Source: Anaspis maculata (taxonomy: Eukaryota > Arthropoda > Insecta > Coleoptera > Scraptiidae). Taken from it: a DNA stretch of 64,000 bases. Positions 22,701 through 33,300 of the stretch are shown here, piece by piece. The stretch is taken from assembly GCA_949128115.1 (NCBI GenBank), contig OX421963.1, forward strand, positions 54,121,306-54,185,305, in the 5' to 3' direction. Below the pieces are notes generated by a model that did no database searches, was not told the DNA's origin, and was given only the letters and a program-made list of their open reading frames with translations. Numbering within the stretch: the first letter of the stretch is position 1; each line of letters begins with the position of its first letter. The position numbers and the translations under genes were made by a program.

Positions 22701-23181
22701 CTTGTTGACCAGACAAAGAAATAATTTTTTTCTGTAAGAAGAATGGAATTGACATGACGAAAAATGTTATGATAGTCAAGAACAAAGTTGTTTAGGTCCT
22801 GTACGGTAGATAGGGCGGTACTGAATGGTGCATGGTAAAAACTCTGACATCTTGAAATTTGGAGGGGCCCCCAGTCGCCCCCTAATGGACAAATTTTTGA
22901 GTGCTGCGGGTCAAATCACTTGAAATTCTACGTAGTTTGCATATGCCAAATTTCATTGCAGTATCACAAAATGCAGAATCAGGGTCATTTTGCTAGCGTA
23001 CCGCTGCAACTATAACGCTTTAAATTATTGAAAGGGAAATTATTGAGAAAGGGAAATTACCGAAAATGTCTTATTTTCAGTGGCTAGTGTGAATGTGACG
23101 CCAAAGATCGTCTCGAAAGATCTGGCGCCCAGGCGGAGTCTGAACCTACAGGACTACAAAAAGAAGCGGGGTCTCATATAG
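13787..23181 (+). CDS. Rtf1: Rtf1, Paf1-complex subunit, six exons, first exon not found
   Basis: Coding exons are 13787-14576, 15109-15449, 15657-15869, 16382-16666, 16730-16952 and 23081-23181. All junctions are GT-AG and in phase, giving about 650 residues. Rtf1 is a nuclear elongation factor: its histone-modification domain stimulates H2B ubiquitination and its Plus3 domain binds phosphorylated Spt5. Exon 1 starts EFLNLAKKK, then has Ser-rich acidic linkers ([26 protein letters not shown]) and a basic coiled region. The Plus3 domain spans exons 2-3 ([17 protein letters not shown] to [15 protein letters not shown]). The C-terminus ([28 protein letters not shown]) is the conserved end that contacts the Paf1 complex. 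Human RTF1 (710 aa) has a short N-terminus before the point where this begins, so one upstream exon with the ATG is missing. The last intron is 6.1 kb and full of fold-back elements. Confidence 0.93.
17660..18836. mobile_element. CAGGGTG fold-back element nested in the left arm
   Basis: CAGGGTGATTCATGAGTGAC at the left and its complement at the right, flanked by TA (17658-17659, 18837-18838). The right arm of the host element (about 19430-19470) shows the uninterrupted sequence, so the insertion is younger than the palindrome that carries it. Confidence 0.8.
20101..20870. repeat. Tandem array, 270-bp unit, about 2.8 copies
   Basis: The unit recurs at exactly 270-bp spacing: TTCACATCGCCT-type blocks begin near 20110, 20380 and 20650, and ACCACTTTCAGAGAAATTC near 20141, 20411 and 20681. 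Each unit carries several AAGATGGCGGC or AAATGGCGGATCAA motifs, which resemble YY1-type sites. The array has no counterpart in the left arm of the surrounding palindrome. Confidence 0.8.
20960..20992 (-). repeat. Terminal fragment of the AGGTGCG MITE
   Basis: This 33-bp segment ending GCTGACTGAACGCACCT is identical to the right end of the hairpin MITE at 60510-60675. Only the end is present, without the rest of the element. Confidence 0.65.
21392..21552. mobile_element. Hairpin MITE, ATGGTGGCCTTAC ends
   Basis: ATGGTGGCCTTACATTGAGC pairs with the complement ending GTAAGGCCACCAT; the inner arms carry CATCAAATGCTGCAGC. It is 161 bp long, non-coding, and directly precedes the next fold-back element. 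Confidence 0.8.
21557..23010. mobile_element. 1.45-kb fold-back element, GTTGCAGCGG ends, in Rtf1 intron
   Basis: GTTGCAGCGGTACGC at the left and GCGTACCGCTGCAAC at the right, with TA on both sides (21555-21556, 23011-23012). The arms pair almost to the centre near 22280. It ends about 70 bp before the acceptor site of the last Rtf1 exon. Confidence 0.8.
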
Positions 23182-23242
23182 TATTTATTGATTTCTTTAA
23201 TAAGTAGGTATTTGAACAATACTTAATTACCTAAACCGTAAT

Positions 23243-23248
23243 AATAAA
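23243..23248 (+). terminator. Candidate poly(A) signal of Rtf1
   Basis: AATAAA 62 bp after the Rtf1 stop codon. A second candidate AATAAA lies near 23500. Confidence 0.4.
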
Positions 23249-23649
23249 CATTTTAGCCTTGAATGTTGATAGTATTAATTTATTTTTTAAAATGAAACTT
23301 GTTTTCCGTTTAGAGGTGTACTATTGTTCTTGAAGGGAATTGCAATACTCTCAGAATGAAAAGAAAAACAGACACACTGTAAAAAATGCATCTTTTTTTG
23401 TCTATTTAAATTCTAAACGTTCGTGATGAAGAAATAATATTGTTATTTATTGATTTGGTTAATATCGGCGAAAAAATGTTGTGAACCTGAAGTAAGTTGG
23501 AATAATAAACTGTACTGTAAATATGTCTTGTGTTTGATTTAGCACAGTTGATTTGATTGCCCCCCCCCCACCCAAATTGCTTGAAATTTGAAAGTGGTGG
23601 AGCTTTTACAAAACCACTTTTTAATATCATTATCGTTAGCTGCTTTCCT

Positions 23650-23790
23650 TTTATTACAAAACTCACTGATTTGATCTAAGTTAGAGAGAGAAAAAGCGAG
23701 AAATCACATGCGCGAAAGTGAGATACCATTAACAACTTAGGTCAGAATACTTTGTTTAGGTGGTAAAAGGAGAGCACCTATTATGTATAT
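23650..23790. repeat. Dispersed repeat, inverted partner at 60110-60260
   Basis: The block with GATCTAAGTTAGAGAGAG, AAATCACATGCGCGAAAGTG and AACAACTTAGGTCAGAATAC recurs in inverse orientation at about 60110-60260, including the GGTAAAAGGA.AGCACCT edge. Element type unknown. Confidence 0.65.
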
Positions 23791-24036
23791 CTAATAAAGA
23801 GGAAACGTATGACTATCATAAACCTTAACAGCATCGGTCGCCCTGTCACTATCACTTTTACTGTTGAAAAAATTGAAGTATTCGGCTAGAGCGAAAAATT
23901 TGTCTTAATTTTTTTTCCACCTTCAATAACATGAAAACTGGCGCGTTAGTTGCCGTTTTCACACATTTTCGCAATACATATTACAAAAGTGTACAAGCGG
24001 AACCACATGTGGGAATCACGTAGAAAAATTTTCATT

Positions 24037-24257
24037 TATAGTGCTATTCTGTAAAAAATAACATTCCATAAACGCTCTGTTATGTAAAAATCCGTTGTCG
24101 GCCATTGGCTGTTGCCTAATGATGCGATTCTCTAAAAAATTACATTCCATATAGGTCTTGTTACGTTGTTGTTACCTAGGCAACAGCCAATGGTCGACAC
24201 AAATTTTTACATAACAGAGCGTTTATGGAATGTAATTTTTTAGAGAATCGCACTATA
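24037..24257. mobile_element. Hairpin MITE, TATAGTGC ends
   Basis: TATAGTGCTATTCTGTAAAA pairs with the complement ending GCACTATA, with ACATTCCATAAACGCTCTG in both arms. It is about 220 bp long and non-coding. Confidence 0.75.
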
Positions 24258-25318
24258 AGCGTGCTAAAATACGTGTAGCACTGTGCGAGTATGTAATAGG
24301 GGCTGCAAAAAGTACTTTGCCCAGGACGCGCGGGTTATAGGCTCACTTTTCAAGGACCATGACCTCATGAAAGAGTTTACTTGTGACGTGACTCATAACA
24401 TCACATCCATTTTGAGATTTAATACCAAAGTTCATCATCATCGGTCAAGAGAAGAAAATTTGATGGCTATCTGAAAATAAATCAACTTAAAAGACCTACA
24501 AAACTTATTCCAGTCGAGGAATTATGAGTTTTCTTGGATTTTAAATTTTAGGTTTTAGGTCTTTGAAATTCGCCATTTCGAGGCGTTTTCCAAAGTTTCA
24601 AACCCAAATATCTCGGAAATGAAGCCTCTGATCAAAATTTTGTAAGAGTAACTTTTTTTCTAAATGTAGATCCTAAATTAACAATTTCAAAAAAATAATC
24701 AGGGGAGGTGAAAATAGGGGATAAAAAAGGGACACTCTCCCTATTATCCACCCCCTATGCAAATTTTTTATGAATCGCGGTATTATTACTAGAAGACTTG
24801 ACTGAGTAAACTTTGGTTCAAATGGGCAATCATCCCTCAAAGTTTGTAATAACCAGTATACCTATAACGCTGTAGATTACCAAAATAAATAAATTAATAT
24901 AGCAATCATAATGTACCTACAAATTGAACAAACTAAAAGCAGGGCTAACTTTCAGAATGACTAGACATAGCAGAAAAAAATTCCTCGATATTATTGTAAA
25001 TCACATTTTGCATGATGGTCAGAGGAACCGCCGAGCATTAAATTTTGGACGTTAAATTTTCTGTAACCCCAAGAAAAGCGAGATGCTTGCTTTAATTGTA
25101 AGTACCTATTATATGTTTGTGTAGGTATCACTTGATTGAACTATTGGCCAGGTTGCTGCTGGCCTTTTTAAAAATATACCTAGGGGAAACCCGCCGATGA
25201 TGGCATACTTACTTATAATTATGAAGCTCGGTGATCACTTTATTCTTAGCTTAATTACCAATTGCATAAGCTACTATTAGTACTATTATAGTACCATTTC
25301 AATGAACAATTACTTATA
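24258..25318. other. Intergenic AT-rich stretch
   Basis: No gene, RNA or element end was recognised between the hairpin MITE and the next CAGGGTG element. Confidence 0.5.
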
Positions 25319-25885
25319 CAGGGTGATTCAAAAATGGCGCATTTGCTTTCGGGCACGTTATAATGGACGTTGACAGAGCATGGGAAAAATAAATAAAAAA
25401 ATTAATCGGCTTCGATTTGCAAGTTATTAACAAAAACAAATCTGTCCAATCTGGCAGCATTGCATTAGTACCTACCTGGCACCTTTAGATCAAAGAGGTA
25501 CATCACAATAGCATTATTGTATTGTTAGGATTGTTACCCTGGAAACTCTGTAGAACCTGCCAGACCATACCAAACATACTTGCCAAATGTATTTTCACGA
25601 CACTTTTGAGGTGAAAGACGAATTTTGAAATTTGAAAATACGACTCAAATCTCAGTTGCAAAAGAAATTTTCTATCGGGAACTACCTACTAACGACATGT
25701 GACTCTTCGCAAGTAACAATATTTTGCTTTAAAATCATGCAAATTAAAGAAGTTAAATTCTCAACTTCACCTCTTCATAACTCGAAGGATAAATGAGCCA
25801 ATTTTTTTTTACTATTTTTTCCGTGCTCCCTTAACGTCTCCCACAACGTACACGGGAGGAAATGCGCAATTTTTGAATCACCCTG
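25319..25885. mobile_element. CAGGGTG fold-back element (567 bp)
   Basis: CAGGGTGATTCAAAAATGGC at the left and its near-complement GCGCAATTTTTGAATCACCCTG at the right, flanked by TA. The arms pair for about 100 bp and then diverge, so the middle is only weakly symmetric. Confidence 0.7.
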
Positions 25886-26003
25886 TAGATATATTTCGAA
25901 AATGAAATAGGTAGGTATAGCACCTATGCCATCATCAAGGGCGAACGGCTGAGGTAGGTATTATGCCATCATATGAAATTTTAACATTTCCATAAAATCA
26001 TGT

Positions 26004-26141
26004 GGGCGCTTTCCATTTACCGACACAAGTCGACTTTGTGTCGACACAAATCGGCACAAATGCGTTCCATTTGATTTGTGTTGCTGTGTGTCATCGACAC
26101 AATAAGCCGACACAAATAGTTTTTAATGGAAATAAGCGCCC
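26004..26141. mobile_element. Short MITE, GGGCGCTTTCCATTTA ends
   Basis: GGGCGCTTTCCATTTA pairs with AATGGAAATAAGCGCCC. The inside is rich in CGACACAAAT repeats in both orientations. It is about 138 bp long. Confidence 0.65.
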
Positions 26142-26603
26142 AGTATATGCAAAAGGAGACAGGAGCCACTTAAATTCAGCTTATCAAGAATGTAATTAAA
26201 CGTCTCTCTCTGAAAATTTAGAGTTGTGACTTGAGATTTTGACCGGTCAAATTCCCAACTGTATGAAAATTACATATAAAGGTTTACCAAAATCCATATA
26301 TTTTTACGTGGATCGTTCAGTAGGTCTGCCTATCACACAAGTCTGAACCTATGTCAACACTTGTTGATAATGGGTGCCTACCAAACAGGTCATTTGGCCG
26401 ATGAATTTAAATGCACAAAAAATATTGTCAGTATGCCATCATCGGCGGGTTTCCCCTACTACAGACTCCTGCAAAGCAGACCAAGTCTTCTTTTTTTTTG
26501 TCTTCAAAAAATTGGACGACCAGTACCTACTCGCTCGCCACTGTAAAACTTCCAGCTGCAGCGGTGAAAAACTAAAACTGGAAAACTGTCCCTCCCTGTA
26601 TGC

Positions 26604-27308
26604 CTAGCCAAAACACCATATTCGGTGATATTTTTGGGGTTGCCGGGTGTGCTTGCAGTTCTGTTTTCTGTTGCACCCGGTTTTGATGGGATTGATTGGG
26701 GGCGTGGCGCCAGCATTCAAGCCGGGGCGGCCATTTTGAAGTGATTCCTTTGACCATTTATGGGCATTTGAGGGAACCGGCTTTGACATTGGTCGGAATC
26801 CGTGAGTCATCCAGCAGTCGATTTTTTTCCGAAAATGTGCTCGCAAAGGGCCGCTGCGGGTCTTTTCAGTGATGAATTGTTGAAACGGGGTCCGAAAATG
26901 GTCCACGGAGCGCCGAGAGGGTCGCGGGTGGCTCTGGGAGGAGGATCGGGGCGCGTTTGAAAAAGCGCGGGAGCGCTGCGCGGCGAAAAGTAGCACCGGG
27001 GGGCAAAGGCTCGCAGCCGGTGGATGACTCCGAGAGGTCTTCAGGTCGGTCTTGACAGAGCGGCGTCATCGTCGCTAGCGCCAATTTCGCAGTGTCTTTG
27101 TCATTTTTCGGGTTTGTTGTGGAATTTCGTCGGCGGCGTAGAAATCGCCGTTCGAGGCGCAGGCGCACATTCGTGCCGTTGCCGGCAGATCAACGTCCGC
27201 TTCAGACCCAGACCTCCGGAGAGAAGTGTTTGTATAAAGCACGGAGCGCAGTCGTTTTTAATTTGCTGGCAGTTCGGCATTGTGTTGTGCTTCGCAAAAT
27301 AGTCCAAT
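26604..27308 (+). promoter_or_regulatory. GC-rich promoter region and 5' UTR of cofilin
   Basis: CpG-rich DNA (for example around 26930-27030 and 27120-27190) stands out from the AT-rich surroundings. TATAAA at 27233-27238 would place a start near 27263, giving a short leader before the ATG at 27309. The overlapping ORFs are by-products of the GC content. The assignment rests on the ATG-only exon that follows it. Confidence 0.55.
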
Positions 27309-30300
27309 ATGGTGAGTAATTTGTGTGTGGAAAAGACTCCTGAGTGTCAGTGGCTCCCGCGGACCCCCTCCGGAAGATGCGAATTTTTTGACAACTCCAC
27401 AGGGCCGCCCGTGTGCCGCCGCCATATTCTGGAATTTCGCACCATACTGACCATACATCGCCAAATATAACGATCTCGGCTCGGAGCCCGAGGCTCGTGT
27501 ACCGCCTGTACGAAAATAATTTCCAAAAATACCAGCCGAATTGCCGAAAATAAAGGGGGCTTCGGCCAGACGCGCCGGCCTCGCCCATTCATGTCCGCGA
27601 GAAACCGTGTCACAATCGCATTTTCGCTTTTGGTATAAAACGACGTGATTCATTCTTTGCTGCTGGTCATACCGCTGCAACACGTACCCAATCAAGGTTA
27701 TAGGAAGGAAACGCCGTGCTGTCATTACCTGAAACCCGCAAGTACACATCCCTGCCGATTTTGGATACGTGACATCCGATCCGCTGTCGGATTTCCCAAC
27801 CGCATTTTAGTCCGACTTTTTCCAGTATCGTATTTTGCCGACGTTCCGGAGCTCCCAGCACCACAATTTCACCAAATTTGGCGAAAACTAGTCGTACAGG
27901 GTGATTCTGGTTTTCTTGACAATATTGACGTGAGACGTGACTCACCTAAATGTCAGATCTCACAGCCAACTGAACCAACATGATTATAATATGGAGCCAA
28001 CTTGCAGAAAACTAATGACATGCCTATCAATCACGGATTTTTTTTTATTTCACGACGTCAGTTTGCGTCAGTTGTTCTCATACCTGCATTATTAAATTCA
28101 AACAAAAAATCGGTTGTGTCACCCCAAAACTTCCCCGACGAGTAGCAAAGAATGGATGGAAATTTTATTATGAGAAAACTCTTTGGGTGAGAAGTTAGAA
28201 TTTGAGAAAAAGATAAAAGAATTGAGATATTTTCTCTAATAAGGGCTTCATCATTTGAGTCTGGTCCTAAAAAGCCAGGCCGGTTACTCATTTTAAAGTT
28301 GAAAATTCTCGGAAAACTTAGAGAATTTTGAGAGAAATTGCCCGAAAATGTTCTAGAATCACTTGCTCTTTGTTTAAGAAAATTTGGTATAAATCTGTTC
28401 ACAAGCTAAAAAGCGGGAAATTTGCAGTTTTTCACACGGAACTAAATTATGTAGGAAGTAAAGCAAGTGAGGCAGTCAGTAGATGCATTGGTATATGGAT
28501 GAAGGTGAACGATCTGAAACCTGCACCACCAAGGGCACCACAAAAAGATAGAAAATAATTTGCAGGAAATTGAAAATTTCAGAAATTCGAATTTTCCGGG
28601 AAAACCTCAAATCTTTTTCCAAATCATCTTATTGTTCAGATCGTCAATTACGGCTTCGCTTCAAGCTCCGTCATTTAAGTCTGGTTTCGATAACCCACTG
28701 ACGTGCCGTTTGTATCTTATTGGCAAAAATATATACTTACTTACCCAGGTCTGTTTTACATTTTCAACAGGGAAATTCCAGGGAAATTGAAAAGAAAATT
28801 GTTGAAAAATGTCCCAGGGCTAGTTACCTCTTGTTTAAAAAAAAATGGTGAAAATCTGTTCACGGAATAAAAAGTTTGAAAATTTGCGGTTTTTCCCGAG
28901 ATGAAAACTCAGAAACCGTGGGTCCGATTTCGAAAATTTTCCCTCCAAAAATTATTTCAATATCTTCTCAAACTTTCATTCCCAGCATGTCTGCACCTAG
29001 AATGAATATTTCGTGGGGCTCATCTCAATGCATGTCAAAGTTTGCATGCAGTTTTTTCAAATTCACGGAATCTGCTAATTTCATTTTAACAAAATTATCG
29101 TCGGAAAACCGGAACCGTGGCGTTTTTGAAAATAGGTCTACACGACGCGACGCCCAATCCAATCTACTTTCGGTATCAGTTGGAATTTTTCGAAAAAGGT
29201 CGATCCCCGAGCAGGAATGAATTTTTAAGTAGAGTCCTGCATCAAAGGCGAAATGGTGGAAAATCACAACTGCAGACTTAATTTGACTCTTTTGTTGTGT
29301 TGCTTCCTGCCAAATTTGGCCCCAATCCATCGGATAGATTTTGAATAATAAAATGGTCAAGTTTTGAACTTTGACATTTTTTATTATTTGACAAATGACA
29401 GGTAAGGCCAGGGATAGGGCAATACTTTTAAATGTTTTGAATACAGTTTTTCAAGGGCTTTCAAATTACATATTTCAAGTCGAGTTCCGTGAGATGTAGC
29501 TTCTGACATTTGTTGATAGTGACAGTTGTGTTTGACTGATAACAGCCAAAAACTGATGGGCTCATTCTACGGACCAACAATGTCCTGTCCTCATACCAAA
29601 TTTCAAGTCGATCGGATCAACGCTTCGGCAATTATCGTGGAAGATCACAGACACACATACACACCCACGCACAGACAGGCATCATTTTGAAAATGGTCTT
29701 AATTGTCTTGGGGGACCTAAATATGGATATATCCGTCGAGATCTCAAAACTTTTTTCTGCACGATTACAATACTTTCCCTTCCATGTTGGTGGGAGGAGG
29801 GAGGTCGGGAAAGTAAAAATTGAGCTAGTTAAAATGCGACATCATCGATCCTAGGTTTCATAATAATCGTCTGACAGGGAAAGTATAAAAAAAGATGTTA
29901 CAAATTGAATAAAGCCGAGTGGAAGATTAGCTAGATGTGCTATCTTGAAACTGAATTTTTTTATTATCTTTAGTAAATAGAGGTGTATCTGCAACTTTCT
30001 CATCGAAATATTTGAAAGAAGGAATTCTTATTCAATAGTCCATAAAAATATCAGTCAACTGAGTTGGATTGATATTTGTTATACAGGATCTTTTTAGCGC
30101 ATTTTCGTATGAAATACGCTATTAGCCGCGCTTTGATGTCCGTCCGTCTGTCCGTCTTGTAGTTGAAGTCCTCCTATACGAAAAGTCGTAGCGGTATCGG
30201 GTTTTTTGCAAATTAATGCTGATTGTCTGCGGATGTGAATAGACACAAAAAATATTTGGTCAGACCGCACGATTGCAAGAAAAAAAATTAAAATGTTTGA

Positions 30301-33300
30301 ATACTCTGTATTCAACGCTACGGTGTGAACTTCTACATCGAGGAATCTTGTGAACCGTTCTAGATACATGCATACATGCAGCGAACGAAATATGCGGAAA
30401 TTGATAGATACATTTTTAGTGAAAGAATCATTTCGATTCCTTTATTGCAATAGAAAATGTATTTTTTTTAAGAAAAGGTTTCGCCCCGCGATTCCACATT
30501 TGTCGGTGTTTAACGCTACAGTGTGAACTTCTACACCGAGGAATTTTGCAAACTGTTCTAGATACATGCATACATTCAACGAACGAAAGATGTAGAAAGA
30601 AATAAAGAATTTTTTGTGAAAAAATCAACCTGATTGATTCATTCTCAAGGAAGATATCTCTATTTTTATGCGGAATCTATACTTATGCACTTATATGCGG
30701 ATGCGATTTTCAAGTCGCGCCGTTGTGGTTCAACAAGCTGCTTCTGGCTCCGTGTTTGTGATCGATATAGGTATAATATTCTCACTCATTCAGGATATTT
30801 TCTAGTTTTGGTTGATGTCATTCTGTTGTTTTAATTTATTATTGACTACCCGTGTTTTCATTAAGATTGATGATTTCTTGTGGTAGTTTTGAGACCATCT
30901 GTTTACAGGTGGTAACAGTGAACAGTGTACTCATCTGCACTCCGAAAATGCGCTCATGAGACTCACCCCCGTGAGGACTTTGCTACCTGTATTATGGATG
31001 TCATCATTTGAATGGCTTCTGGCAGGCAAAGTAAGAAACTTATCAACAGAGCCATGGGAGCATCTTGTGACTTATGGTTTCAAGTTTTGTTTGACACTAC
31101 AACCACAGTTGTCAGCCATCATTTTAAAATGTTGTGCTTGGCCATGGAAGGAAACAGCGTTAAAAAGTCGCTTTGTTTTTTCTTTTTAGGCATTCTCAAA
31201 GACCAAGTATTCACAGACATAATCAGGAACATTCGTTATCTTGAGAAGATAATTGAAAATATCTGTACTGAAGTTACGTCTCGAGATTCTTTGACACCCG
31301 CCGAGCACTGCATTCCTGATCAGACTTTTTTGGAAAACGGCGGCCATCGCTGTGAAGTTGCACGAAGACAACTTTCACCGTATCAAAATTCAAATTTTAG
31401 GTTTCAATTTGTTACAACTTTTAAGTGAATTAGTACAGAAATGGAGGAGAATTTTGAATTTCAAAATGAAGAAACAAAAAAATTGAAACCTCAGGCTTCA
31501 ATTGGAACTTTCAGGCTCTTGGCACCGTGTACACGAAGTTGATGACTGCCAACCATGGTTGTAGTGTCAAACAAAACTTGAAACTGTAAACTACAAGATG
31601 CTGCCATGCCTTTGTCAAAAAGTTGCGTACTTTGTTTACCAGAAGCTTCCGGAATAGTGACATTGCTAAAAAAAGACCCTGTATATCCCATACAATTTCT
31701 ATTTTCAGAAAAATGACTTTTAGGAGCAAGAATAAAGTGACAAGCGGAGCGCTGGGAGAATACGACCGATGGCCGCTGATAGTTTCGCTCCAAAACTTTG
31801 CAGGTGCCATCAGCCGTAGCCGTAGCCACCCAGCTTGTCACTTTATTTTTGCTCCAAAAGGTCATTCTACTGAAAATAGAAAGTGTATGGGATATACATT
31901 ATACATATAATCAATTTCACGGCTATCTGCATTAGAGCAAGCTATGGAAAAATTATTTTTTGTTGGTAGGAATGAGTAGGAATCCATAACCGTCGTCGCA
32001 GAAGGTTTGTGTAAATGTGGTATGTGAAAAGGTTAGGTCTTGTGGCATTTGTGGCAGATGTCACCCATCGCGCGGTGTGATGCACGTCAAGTCAAAATGT
32101 TCAGTTTATTTGGGGAAAACAGATAAACACGTGTTCCTCGGAGTGTCAATTAGCTGGACACCGTCTTCACGGGTTGGTGACTCTTCACTTGTGCTTTGGT
32201 AGTGGCGGTCAGTGAGCCAGTGTATTAAATGACGCCAAAGGAAGTCAGCGGCAGCACTAAAGGGAAGTAGGACTGATAGTAGGAAGTACTACGTGCTCTA
32301 CAATACTAAAACAGCATACAAGCCAGAAGAAGATGAAGAAGGGAATACATACATGAAATAGTCAATAATTTCATGTTGAGAAGATCTTCCAACACAGAGT
32401 GCACTCACGCGTCGTGTCTCGACTGTCTTATCTTGTACAGTGCAACTCCATAAATCAATGTCCATGGAAGCGAATTTTCTCAACCTCACTGGGGCCACTG
32501 GACAGGCATTTCCATTAATTTTTCTTTCCTTTAGTGCTGCCGCTGACTTCCTTTGGCGTCATTTTATACACTGGCTCACTGGCCGCCACTACCAGAGCAC
32601 AAGCAAAGACCCACCAACCCGTGAAGACGGTGTCCAGCAAATTTACACCCCGAGGAACACGTGTTTATCTGTTTTCCCCAATAAAACTAAACATTTTGAC
32701 TTGATGTGCATCACACTGCGCGACGGGTGGCATCTGCCACAATACCTAACCTTTTCACATACCACATTTACACAAACTATCTGCGACGACGGTTATGGAT
32801 TCCTACTCATTCCTACCAACAAAAAATAATTTTTCCATCGCATAATATTGTTTTAACATAAATTCATTTAGGCGGCCGTGAAAGAGATTTAAGTTGGAAA
32901 TTAATATTACTTTTGGTAATCGAAATCGAATTCAACGGAGCATCTTTTAAGAAATGGTGGCACGGTGGCTCCACTTACAGACGTTGTATATAGGTGTTCA
33001 AAAATGCGAAATTTTTCAACTCGTGAGCCCAACTATATCCCGTTCACTTTTTATTTTCAGTAGAATGACTTTGGAGCAAAAATGAAGTGACAAGCTGGAG
33101 TGCTGGGAGGATATGGCTGATCGCCGCTGATAGTTTTGCTTCAAAGCTTTGCAGGTGCCACCAGCCGTAGCCGTAGCCCCCCAGCTTCTCACTTTATTTT
33201 TTATTCAAAAAGTCATTCTACTGAAAATAAAAAGTGAACGGGATATAGTTGAAGTCACGAAAGCCACCAGGTAAATTCGCAATGTAATGCTTGTTAAGTT

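Noticed and set aside
26604..27168. Several overlapping long ORFs on both strands upstream of cofilin
   Set aside because: They arise because the GC-rich promoter has few stop codons; frames disagree, there are no conserved motifs, and the ATG-only exon explains the region better.
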